Assembly: GCA_037013495.1 (NCBI GenBank)
Contig: CM072810.1
Span: forward strand, 49,338,843 to 49,402,842
Reading direction: 5' to 3'
Origin: Hippophae tibetana
Taxonomy: Eukaryota > Streptophyta > Magnoliopsida > Rosales > Elaeagnaceae
DNA: 64,000 bases
Below, piece by piece: positions 52,060 through 63,336 of the stretch. The stretch's first letter is position 1. Each line of letters opens with the position of its first letter. Both the position numbers and the translations under genes were made by a program. A model generated the notes under the pieces. That model was not told the origin of the DNA and searched no databases. It saw nothing but the letters and a program-made list of their open reading frames with translations.

Positions 52060-53511
52060 TGATTTGGCCCCACAAAGTAACCATATTTTTGTACGCAAAT
52101 TCCATCGTTTACATCATTTACCGAGGGTTTAAAGTGTTTGTCTCACTATTTCCGTTGTACTTACTTTCTATTTTATTCAAAAGAGCCGTAAAGGAGATTT
52201 TGGTGCAAACAAAGGGTTCTTTATTTATAAGATCAATCAATATCTATGCTTCCAAAGAACAAATAAGGGAAGAGAAAAAGAAAGGAGCTACTGTTCATAT
52301 TTTAAAAAAGAATAAAACATTTGATAAATAGCAATTTGACCTTTAAATGATGATAACTTTTGACTCGGGTATTGAAACGACTATATTATTATATGAAACC
52401 GAAGCTCTTAGCGATTCACACCATATGAGATGGCCTTAAATTTGGAATATCATTTTTGTACCTAAATTTCACCATTTACATCATTTATTGAGGGTTTTTA
52501 GTTTTTTGCCCACCATTTCCATTGTACTTACTTTCGATTTTATTCAAAAGCACCGTAAAGGAGATATTGGTGCAAACAAAGGGTCCTTTATTTATGTGTT
52601 AAATCAATATATATTCTTCCAAAAAAATGAGTAAAGAAAAAGGAAAAGGCTACTGTTCCCATTTAAAAAAGGAAAAACATTTGATAAATCGGAGTTCCAA
52701 CTTTAGACGACTTTGAAATTTTACTTGCATATCGAGAAAACCATTATAATATATCAAATTGAAGATCGTACCGATTCAAACAATTGGATTTGGCCCCATA
52801 GAGGAAGCACATATTTGTACGCAAATTCCATCGTTTACATCATTTATCGGGGGTTTTAAGTGTTTGTCTCACCATTTCCATTGTACTTACTTTCTATTAT
52901 ATTGAAAAGAGTCGTAAAGGAGATACTTGTCCAAAGAAATTGTTCTTTATTTATGTGTTAATTCAATATATATTCTTCCAAAAAAATATGAGAAAAGTGA
53001 AAGGAAAAGGCTATTGTTCCCATTTTAAAAAGGAACAAAACATTTGATAAATCGGAATTCCAACTTTAAAGGACGATAAATTTTTACTCTTTATCGAAAC
53101 AACTATTATAATATATCAAATTGAAGCCCGTACCGATTCTAACAATCTGATTTGGCCCCACAAAGGAACCACATTTTTGTACACAAATTCCATCGTTTAC
53201 ATTATTTACCGAGGGTTTTAAGTGTTTGTCTCACCATTTCCGTTGTACTTACTTTCTATTATATTGAAAAGAGCTGTAAAGGAGATATTTGTCCAAACAA
53301 ATTGTTCTTTATTTATGTGTTAAATCAATATATATGCTTCCAAAAAATATATGCTAAAAGTGAAAGGAAAAAGCTATTGTTCCCATTTTAAAAAGGAACA
53401 AAACATTTGATAAATCGGAGTACCAACATTAAAGGATGATAAATATTTACTTTGTTATCGAAACAACTATTATAATATATCAAAATGAAGCCCGTACCGA
53501 TTCAAACAATC
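52060..53511. repeat. Four-monomer unit C-A-B1-B2
   Basis: Monomers start at 52060, 52426, 52786 (ATTGGATTTGG start) and 53148. The A copy begins GAGATGGCCTTAAATTTGG. Confidence 0.86.
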
Positions 53512-54967
53512 TGATTTGGCCCCAAAAAGGAACCACATTTTTGTAAGCAAATTCCAATGTTTACATCCTTTACCGAGGGTTTTAAGTGTTTGTCTCACAA
53601 TTTCCGTTGTACTTACTTTCTATTTTATTCAAAAGAGCCATAAAGGAGATTTTGGTGCAAACAAAGTGTTCTTTATTTATATGTTCAATCAATATCTATG
53701 CTTCCAAAGAAGAAATAAGGGAAGAGAAAAAGAAACGAGGTACTGTTCACATTTTAAAAAAGAATAAAACATTTGATAAATCGCAATTTCAACTTTAAAA
53801 GATGATAACTTTTGACTCCGGTATTGAAACGACTATATTATTATATGAAACCGAAGCCCTTAGCGATTCACACAATATGAGATCGCCTCAAATTTGGAAT
53901 ATCATTGTTGTACCTAAATTTCACCATTTACATCATTTATTGAGGGTTTTTAGTTTTTTGCCAACAATTTCTGTTGTACTTACTCTCGATTTTATTCAAA
54001 AGATCCGTAAAGGAGATATTGGTGCAAACAAAGGGTTCTTTATTTATGTGTTCAATACATATATATTCTTCCAAAAAAAATGAGTAAAGAAAAAGGAAAA
54101 GTCTACTGTTCCCATTTAAAAAAGGAACAAAACATTTGATAAATCGGAGTTCCAACTTTAAACGACGATACAATTTTACTTGCATATCGAGAAAACTATT
54201 TTAATATATTAAAATGAAGCCCGTACCGATTCAAAAAATCTGATGTGGCCTAACAAAGGAACCACATTTTTGTACCCAAATTCCATCGTTTACATCATTT
54301 ACCGAGGGTTTTAAGTGTTTGTCTCAACATTTCCGTTGTACTTATTTTCTATTATGTTGACAAGAGCTGTAAAGGAGATATTTGTTCAAACAAATTGTTC
54401 TTTATTTATGTGTTAAATCAATATATATTCTTCCAAAAAAATAGGAGAAAAGTGAAAGGAAAAGGCTATTGTTCTCATTTTAAAAAGCAACAAAACATTT
54501 GAGAAATCGGAGTTCCAACTTTAAAGGACGATAAATTTTTACTCTGTTATCGAAAAAACTATTATAATATATCAAATTGAAGCCCGTACCGATTCAAAAA
54601 ATCTGATTTAGCCCCACAAAGGAACCACATTTTTGTACGCAAATTCCATCGTTTACATCATTTACCGAGGGTTTTAAGTGTTTGTCTCACCATTTCCGTT
54701 GTACTTACTTTCTATTATATTGAAAAGAGCCGTAAAGGAGATATTTGTGCAAACAAATTGTTCTTTATTTATGTGTTAAATCAATATATATTCTTCCAAA
54801 AAAAATATGAGAAAAGTGAAAGGAAAAGGCTATTGTTTCCATTTTAAAAAGGAACAAAACATTTGATAAATCGGAGTTCCAACATTAAAGGACGATAAAT
54901 ATTTACTATGTTATCGAAACAACTATTATAATATATCAAAATGAAGCCCGTACCGATTCAAACAATC
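53512..54967. repeat. Four-monomer unit C-A-B2-B2
   Basis: Monomers start at 53512, 53878, 54241 and 54604. It is the second C-A-B-B tetramer in succession. The second B has GATTTAGCCCC and TTTGTGCAAAC. Confidence 0.86.
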
Positions 54968-56059
54968 TGATTTGGCCCCAAAAAGGAACCACATTTTTGT
55001 ACGCAAATTCCAATGTTTACATCATTTACCGAGGGTTTTAAGTGTTTGTGTCACAATTTCCGTTGTACTTACTTTCTATTTTATTCAAAAAAGTCGTAAA
55101 GGAGATTTTGGTGCAAACAAAGGGTTCTTTATTTATACGTTCAATCAATATCTATGCTTCCAAACAACAAATAAGGGAAGAGAAAAAGAAAGGAGCTACT
55201 GTTCATATTTTAAAAAAGAATAAAACATTTGATAAATAGCAATTTGAACTTTAAAAGATGATAACTTTTGACTCGGGTATTGAAACGACTATATTATTAT
55301 ATGAAACCGAAGCTCTTAGCGATTCACACCATATGAGATGGCCTCAAATTTGGAATATCATTTTTGTACCTAAATTCCACCAATTACATCATTTATTGAG
55401 GGTTTTTAGTTTTTTGCCCACCATTTCCATTGTACTTACTTTCGATTTTATTCAAAAGAGCCGTAAAGGAGATATTGGTGCAAATAAAGGGTCCTTTATT
55501 TATGTGTTAAATCAATATATATTCTTCCAAAAAAAATGAGTAAAGAAAAAGGAAAAGGCTACTGTTCCCATTTAAAAAAGGAAAAAACATTTGATAAATC
55601 AGAGTTCCAACTTTAAACGACTTTAAAATTTTACTTGCATATCGAGAAAACTATTATAATATATCAAATTAAAGATCGTACCGATTCAAACAATTGGATT
55701 TGGCCCCATAGAGGAAGCACATATTTGTACGCAAATTCCATCGTTTACATCATTTACCAGGAGTTTTAAGTGTTTGTCTCACCATTTCCATTATACTTAC
55801 TTTCTATTTTATTGAAAAGAGCCGTAAAGGAGATATTTGTCCAAAGAAATTATTCTTTATTTATGTGTTAAATCAATATATATTCTTCCAAAAATCATAT
55901 GAGAAAATTGAAAGGAAATGGCTATTGTTCCCATTTTAAAAAAGAACAAAACATTTGATAAATCAGAGTTCCAACATTAAAGGACGATTAATTTTTACTC
56001 TGTTATCGAAACAACTATTATAATATATCAAAATGAAGCCCGTACCGATTCAAACAATC
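54968..56059. repeat. Three-monomer unit C-A-B1
   Basis: Monomers start at 54968, 55334 (CACACCATATGAG junction) and 55696 (ATTGGATTTGG start). Its A-B pair resembles 52426-53147. Confidence 0.87.
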
Positions 56060-57150
56060 TGATTTGGCCCCAAAAAGAAACCACATTTTTGTACGCAAAT
56101 TCTAATGTTTACATCATTTACCGAGGTTTTAAGTGTTTGTCTCACAATTTCCGTTGTACTTACTATCTAATTTATTCAAAAGTGCCGTAAAGAAGATTTT
56201 GGTGCAAACAAAGGGTTCTTTATTTATGCGTTCAGTCAATATCTATGCTTCCAAACAACAAATAAGGGAAGAGAAAAAGAAAGGAGGTACTGTTCACATT
56301 TTAAAAAAGAATAAAACATTTGATAAATCGCAATTTTAACTTTAAAAGATGATAACTTTTGACTCGGGTATTGAAATGACTATATTATTATATGAAACGG
56401 ATGCTCTTAGCGATTAACACAATATGAGATGGCCTCAAATTTGGAATATCATTTTTGTACCTAAATTTCACCAATTACATCATTTATTGAGGGTTTTTAG
56501 TTTTTTGCCCACGATTTCCGTTGTACTTACTTTAGATTTTATTCAAAAGATCCATAAAGGAGATATTGGTGCAAACAAAAGGTTCTTTATTTATGTGTTC
56601 AATACATATACATTCTTCCAAAAATAATGAGTTAAGAAAAAGGAAAAGGCTACTGTTCCCTTTTAAAAAAGTAACAAAACATTTGATAAATCGGAATTCC
56701 AACTTTAAACGACGATACAATTTTACTTGCATATCGAGACAACTATTTTAATATATCAAAATGAAGCCCGTACCGATTCAAAAAATCTGATGTGGCCCCA
56801 CAAAGGAACCACATTTTTGTACCCAAATTCCATCGTTTACTTCATTTACCGAGGGTTTTAAGTGTTTGTCTCAACATTTCCGTTTTACTTACTTTCTATT
56901 ATATTGAAAAGAGCCGTAAAGGAGATTTTTGGTGAAAAAAAGGGTTCTTTATTTATGTGTTCAATACATATATATTCTTCCAAAAAAATATGAGAAAAGT
57001 GAAAGGAAAAGGCTATTGTTCCCATTTTAAAAAGGAACAAAACATTTGATAAATCGGATTTACAACTTTAAAGGACTATAAATTTTTACTCTGTTATCGA
57101 AACAACTATTATAATATATCGAATTGAAGCCCGTACCGATTCAAACAATC
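56060..57150. repeat. Three-monomer unit C-A-B with patched B
   Basis: Monomers start at 56060, 56425 and 56788. The B copy contains an A-like insert (GGGTTCTTTATTTATGTG and TTCAATACATATATATTC, about 56930-56980) between normal B halves. Confidence 0.86.
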
Positions 57151-58241
57151 TGATTTGGCCCCACAAAGGATCCACATTTTTGTACGCAAATTCTAGCGTT
57201 TACATCATTTACCGAGGGTTTTAAGTGTTTGTCTCACAATTTCCGTTGTACTTAGTTTCTATTTTATTCAAAAGTTTCGTAAAGAAGATTTTGGTGCCAG
57301 CAAAGGGTTCTTTATTTATACGATCAATCAATATCTATGCTTCCAAAAAACAAATAAGGGAAGAGAAAAAGAAAGGAGGTACTGTTCACATTTTAAAAAA
57401 GAATAAAACATTTGATAAATCGCAATTTCAACTTTAAAAGATGATAACTTTTGACTCGGGTATTGAAACGACTATATTATTATGTGAAACCGAAGCTCTT
57501 AGCGATTCACACTATATGAGATCGCCTCAAATTTGGAATATCATTTTTGTACCTAAATTTCACCATTTACATCATTTATTGAGGGTTTTTAGTTTTTTGC
57601 CCACTATTTCTGTTGTACATACTTTCGATTTTATTCAAAAGATCCGTAAAGGAGATATTGGTGAAAACAAAGGGTTCTTTATTTATGTGTTCAATACATA
57701 TATATTCTTCAAAAAAAAATGAGTAAAGAAAAAGGAAAAGGCCACTGTTCCCATTTAATAAAGGAACAAAACATTTGATAAATCGGAGTTCCAACTTTAA
57801 ACGACGATACAATTTTACTTGCATATCGAGACAACTATTTTAATATATCAAAATGAAGCCGCACCGATTCAAAAAATCTGATGTGGCCCCACAAAGGAAC
57901 CACATTTTTGTACCCAAATTCCATCGTTTACATCATTTACCGAGGGTTTTAAGTGTTTGTCTCACAATTTTCGTTGTACTTACTTTCTATTTTATTGAAA
58001 AGAGCCGTAAAGGAGATTTTTGTTCAAACAAATTGTTCTTTATTTATGTGTTAAATCAATATATATTCTTCCAAAAAAATATGAGAAAAGTGAAAGGAAA
58101 AGGCTATTGTTCCCATTTGAAAAAGGAACAAAACATTTGATAAATCGGAGTTCCAACTTTAAACGACGATAAATTTTTACTCTGTTATCGAAACAACTAT
58201 TATAATATATCGAATTGAAGCCCGTACCGATTCAAACAATC
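57151..58241. repeat. Three-monomer unit C-A-B2
   Basis: Monomers start at 57151, 57517 and 57879. It is the first of the homogeneous right-end trimers, marked by GGATCC at 57168, TTGGTGCCAGCAAAGGG in C and CACTATATGAGATCGCC at the C/A boundary. The A copy has GGTGAAAACAAAGG. Confidence 0.9.
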
Positions 58242-59333
58242 TGATTTGGCCCCACAAAGGATCCACATTTTTGTACGCAAATTCCAGCGTTTACATCATT
58301 TACCGAGGGTTTTAAGTGTTTGTCTCACAATTTCCGTTGTACTTAGTTTCTATTTTATTCAAAAGTTTCGTAAAGAAGATTTTGGTGCCAGCAAAGGGTT
58401 CTTTATTTATGCGTTCAATCAATATCTATGCTTACAAAAAACAAATAAGGGAAGAGAAAGAGAAAGGAGGTACTGTTCACATTTTAAAAAAGAATAAAAC
58501 ATTTGATAAATCGCAATTTCAACTTTAAAAGATGATAACTTTTGACTCGGTTATTGAAACGACTATATTATTATGTGAAACCAAAGCTCTTAGCGATTCA
58601 CACTATATGAGATCGCCTCAAATTTGGAATATCATTTTTGTACCTAAATTTCACCATTTACATCATTTATTGAGGGTTTTTAGTTTTTTGCCCACTATTT
58701 CTGTTGTACATACTTTCGATTTTGTTCAAATGATCCGTAAAGGGGATATTGGTGAAAACAAAGGGTTCTTTATTTATGTGTTCAATACATATAAATTCTT
58801 CCAAAAAAAATGAGTAAAGAAAAAGGAAAAGGCCACTGTGCCCATTTAATAAAGGAACAAAACATTTGATAAATCGGAGTTCCAACTTTAAACGACGATA
58901 CAATTTTACTTGCATATCGAGACAACTATTTTAATATATCAAAATGAAGCCCACACCGATTCAAAAAATCTGATGTGGCCCCACACAGGAACCACATTTT
59001 TGTACCCAAATTCCATCGTCTACATCATTTACCGAGGGTTTTAAGCGTTTGTCTCACAATTTTCGTTGTACTTACTTTCTATTATATTGAAAAGAGCCGT
59101 AAAGGAGATATTTGTTCAAACAAATTGTTCTTTATTTATGTGTTAAATCAATATATATTCTTCCAAAAAAAAATGAGAAAAGTGAAAGGAAAAGGCTATT
59201 GTTCCCATTTTAAAAAGGAACAAAACATTTGATAAATCGGAGTTCCAACTTTAAACGACGATAAATTTTTACTCTGTTATCGAAACAACTATTATAATAT
59301 ATCGAATTGAAGCCCGTACCGATTCAAACAATC
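58242..59333. repeat. Three-monomer unit C-A-B2
   Basis: Monomers start at 58242, 58608 and 58971. It is very close to the preceding unit; GGATCC lies at 58259. Confidence 0.9.
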
Positions 59334-60062
59334 TGATTTGGCCCCACAAAGGATCCACATTTTTGTACGCAAATTCCAGCGTTTACATCATTTACCGAGG
59401 GTTTTAAGTGTTTGTCTCACAATTTCCGTTGTAATAGTTTCTATTTTATTCAAAAGTTTCGTAAAGAAGATTTTGGTGCCAGCAAAGGGTTCTTTATTTA
59501 TGCGTTCAATCAATATCTATGCTTCCAAAAAACAAATAAGGGAAGAGAAAGAGAAAGGAGGTACTGTTCACATTTTAAAAAAGAATAAAACATTTGATAA
59601 ATCGCAATTTCAACTTTAAAAGATGATAACTTTTGACTCAGGTATTGAAACGACTATATTATTATATGAAACCGAAGCTCTTAGCGATTCACACAATATG
59701 AGATCGCCTCAAATTTGGAATATCATTTTTGTACCTAAATTTCACCATTTACATCATTTATTGAGGGTTTTTAGTTTTTTGCCCACTATTTCTGTTGTAC
59801 ATACTTTCGATTTTATTCAAAAGATCCGTAAAGGGGATATTGGTGAAAACAAAGGGTTCTTTATTTATGTGTTCAATACATATATATTCTTCCAAAAAAA
59901 TATGAGAAAAGTGAAAGGAAAAGGCTATTGTTCCCATTTTAAAAAGGAACAAAACATTTGATAAATCGGAGTTACAACTTTAAAGGACTATAAATTTTTA
60001 CTCTGTTATCGAAACAACTATTATAATATATCGAATTGAAGCCCGTACCGATTCAAACAATC
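59334..60062. repeat. Collapsed two-monomer unit C-(A/B hybrid)
   Basis: Monomers start at 59334 and 59699. The second is A to about 59852-59900 and then B (AATATGAGAAAAGTGAAAGG onward), so one monomer length is missing. The C copy has GTTGTAATAGTTTC, a three-base loss. Confidence 0.88.
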
Positions 60063-61154
60063 TGATTTGGCCCCACAAAGGATCCACATTTTTGTACGCA
60101 AATTCCAGCGTTTACATCATTTACCGAGGGTTTTAAGTGTTTGTCTCACAATTTCCGTTGTACTTAGTTTCTATTTTATTCAAAAGTTTCGTAAAGAAGA
60201 TTTTGGTGCCAGCAAAGGGTTCTTTATTTATACGATCAATCAATATCTATGCTTCCAAAAAACAAATAAGGGAAGAGAAAAAGAAAGGAGGTACTGTTCA
60301 CATTTTAAAAAAGAATAAAACATTTGATAAATCGCAATTTCAACTTTAAAAGATGATAACTTTTGACTCGGGTATTGAAACGACTATATTATTATGTGAA
60401 ACCGAAGCTCTTAGCGATTCACACTATATGAGATCGCCTCAAATTTGGAATATCATTTTTGTACCTAAATTTCACCATTTACATCATTTATTGAGGGTTT
60501 TTAGTTTTTTGCCCACTATTTCTGTTGTACATACTTTCGATTTTATTCAAAAGATCCGTAAAGGGGATATTGGTGAAAACAAAGGGTTCTTTATTTATGT
60601 GTTCAATACATATAAATTCTTCCAAAAAAAATGAGTAAAGAAAAAGGAAAAGGCCACTGTGCCCATTTAATAAAGGAACAAAACATTTGATAAATCGGAG
60701 TTCCAACTTTAAACGACGATACAATTTTACTTGCATATCGAGACAACTATTTTAATATATCAAAATGAAGCCCGCACCGATTCAAAAAATCTGATGTGGC
60801 CCCACACAGGAACCACATTTTTGTACCCAAATTCCATCGTCTACATCATTTACCGAGGGTTTTAAGTGTTTGTCTCACAATTTTCGTTGTACTTACTTTC
60901 TATTATATTGAAATGAGCCGTAAAGGAGATATTTGTTCAAACAAATTGTTCTTTATTTATGTGTTAAATCAATATATATTCTTCCAAAAAAAAATGAGAA
61001 AAGTGAAAGGAAAAGGCTATTGTTCCCATTTTAAAAAGGAACAAAACATTTGATAAATCGGAGTTCCAACTTTAAACGACGATAAATTTTTACTCTGTTA
61101 TCGAAACAACTATTATAATATATCGAATTGAAGCCCGTACCGATTCAAAAAATT
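60063..61154. repeat. Three-monomer unit C-A-B2
   Basis: Monomers start at 60063, 60429 and 60792. Its C carries TTATACGATCAATC, shared with 57151 (2,912 bp, eight monomers away) and not with the neighbours at 58242, 59334 or 61155. Confidence 0.9.
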
Positions 61155-62245
61155 TGATTTGGCCCCACAAAGGATCCACATTTTTGTACCAAAATTCCAG
61201 CGTTTACATCATTTACCGAGGGTTTTAAGTGTTTGTCTCACAATTTCCGTTGTACTTAGTTTCTATTTTATTCAAAAGTTTCGTAAAGAAGATTTTGGTG
61301 CCAGCAAAGGATTCTTTATTTATGCGTTCAATCAATATCTATCCTTCCAAAAAACAAATAAGGGAAGAGAAAATGAAAGGAGGTACTGTTCACATTTTAA
61401 AAAAGAATAAAACATTTGATAAATCGCAATTTCAACTTTAAAAGATGATAACTTTTGACTCGGGTATTGAAACAACTATATTATTATGTGAAACCGAAGC
61501 TCTTAGCGATTCACACTATATGAGATCGCCTCAAATTTGGAATATCATTTTTGTACCTAAATTTCACCATTTACATCATTTATTGAGGGTTTTTAGTTTT
61601 TTGCCCACTATTTCTGTTGTACATACTTTCGATTTTATTCAAAAGATCCGTAAAGGAGATATTGGTGAAAACAAAGGGTTCTTTATTTATGTGTTCAATA
61701 CATATATATTCTTCCAAAAAAAATGAGTAAAGAAAAAGGAAAAGGCCATTGTTCCTATTTAATAAAGGAACAAAACATTTGATAAATCGGAGTTCCAACT
61801 TTAAACGACGATACAATTTTACTTGCATATCGAGACAACTATTTTAATATATCAAATTGAAGCCCGTACCGATTCAAAAAATCTGATGTGGCCCCACAAA
61901 GGAACCACATTTTTGTACCCAAATTCCATCGTTTACATCATTTACCGAGGGTTTTAAGTGTTTGTCTCACAATTTTCGTTTACTTCCTTTCTATTATATT
62001 GTAAAGAGCCGTAAAGGAGATATTTGTTCAAACAAATTGTTCTTTATTAATGTGTTAAATCAATATATATTCTTCCAAAAAAATATGAGAAAAGTGAAAG
62101 AAAAAGGCTATTGTTCCCATTTTAAAAAGGAACAAAACATTTGATAAATCGGAGTTCCAACTTTAAACGACGATAAATTTTTACTCTGTTATCGAAACAA
62201 CTATTATAATATATCAAAATGAAGGCCGTACCGATTCAAACAATC
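61155..62245. repeat. Three-monomer unit C-A-B2
   Basis: Monomers start at 61155, 61521 and 61884. The C anchor reads AATTTGATTTGG; GGATCC lies at 61172. Confidence 0.9.
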
Positions 62246-62611
62246 TGATTTGGCCCCACAAAGGATCCACATTTTTGTACGCAAATTCCAGCGTTTAAAT
62301 CATTTACTAAAGGTTTTAAGTGTTTGTCTCACAATTTCCGTTGTACTTAGTTTCTATTTTATTCAAAAGTGTCGTAAAGAAGATTTTGGTGCCAGCAAAG
62401 GGTTCTTTATTTATGGGTTCAATCAATATCTATGCTTCCTAAAAACAAATAAGGGAAGAGAAAAAGAAAGGAGGTACTGTTCACATTTTAAAAAAGAATA
62501 AAACATTTGATAAATCGCAATTTGAACTTCAAAAGATGATAACTTTTGACTCGGGTATTGAAACGACTATATTATTATATGAAACCGAAGATCTTAGCGA
62601 TTCACACAATA

Positions 62612-62973
62612 TGAGATCGCCTCAAATTTGGAATATCATTTTTGTACCTAAATTTCACCATTTTCATCATTTATTGAGGGTTTTTAGTTTTTTGCCCACC
62701 ATTTCTTTTGTACTTACTCTCGATTTTATTCAAAAGATCCGTAAAGGAGATATTGGTGCAAACAAAGGGTTCTTTATTTATGTGTTCAATACATATATAT
62801 TCTTCCAAAAAAATGAGTAAAGAAAAAGGAAAACACTATTGTTCCCATTTAAAAAAGGAACAAAACATTTGATAAATCGGAGTTCCAACTTTAAACGACG
62901 ATACAATTTTAGTTGCTTATCGAGACAACTATTTTAATATTTCAAAATGAAGCCCGTACCGATTCAAAAAATC
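62612..62973. repeat. Exemplar of monomer type A
   Basis: Type A opens with GAGATGGCCTCAAATTTGG (here GAGATCGCC, a right-hand subfamily variant). It has GAGGGTTTTTAGTTTTTTGCC where B and C have GAGGGTTTTAAGTGTTTGTC. It then has TTTTATTCAAAAGATCC, ATGTGTTCAATACATATA and AATGAGTAAAGAAAAAGG, the GTTCC/GGAAC dyad, and GTTCCAACTTTAAACGACG. The tail is ACTTGCATATCGAGACAAC. A always follows C or another A and normally precedes B. Confidence 0.9.
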
Positions 62974-63336
62974 TGATGTGGCCCCACAAAGGAACCACAT
63001 TTTTGTACCCAAATTCCATCGTTTACATCATTTACCGAGGGTTTTAAGTATTTGTCTCACCATTTCCATTGTACTTACTTTCTATTATATTGAAAAGAGC
63101 CGTAAAGGAGATATTTGTTCAAACAAATTGTTCTTTATTTATTTGTTAAATCAATATATATTCTTCCAAAAAAATATGAGAAAAGTGAAAGGAAAAGGCT
63201 ATTGTTCCCATTTTAAAAAGGAACAAAACATTTGATAAATCGGAGTTCCAACTTTAAACGACGATAAATTTTTACTCTGTTATCGAAACAACTATTATAA
63301 TATATTGAATTGAAGCCCGTACCGATTCAAACAATC
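62974..63336. repeat. Exemplar of monomer type B (B2 subtype)
   Basis: Type B2 opens GATGTGGCCCCACAAAGGAA. It has GTACCCAAATTCCATCG, GTGTTTGTCTCACCATTTCC, the B-only segment TTTGTTCAAACAAATTGTTC, and AATCAATATATATTCTTCC. Then come GAGAAAAGTGAAAGG and the GTTCC/GGAAC dyad. The tail is TACTCTGTTATCGAAACAAC. Its 5' half resembles C and its 3' half resembles A. Confidence 0.9.

Larger units (their letters stand above)
62246..63336. repeat. Three-monomer unit C-A-B2
   Basis: Monomers start at 62246, 62612 and 62974. GGATCC lies at 62263. The A copy returns to GGTGCAAACAAAGGG instead of the GGTGAAAAC of the preceding units. Confidence 0.9.

Noticed and set aside
61450-61475. GACTCGGG in the C tail as a CENP-B box
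   Set aside because: The AnnCGGG half fits the core motif, but the required TTCG half is absent (AACT in its place), so the functional core is incomplete. I saw no complete box elsewhere.
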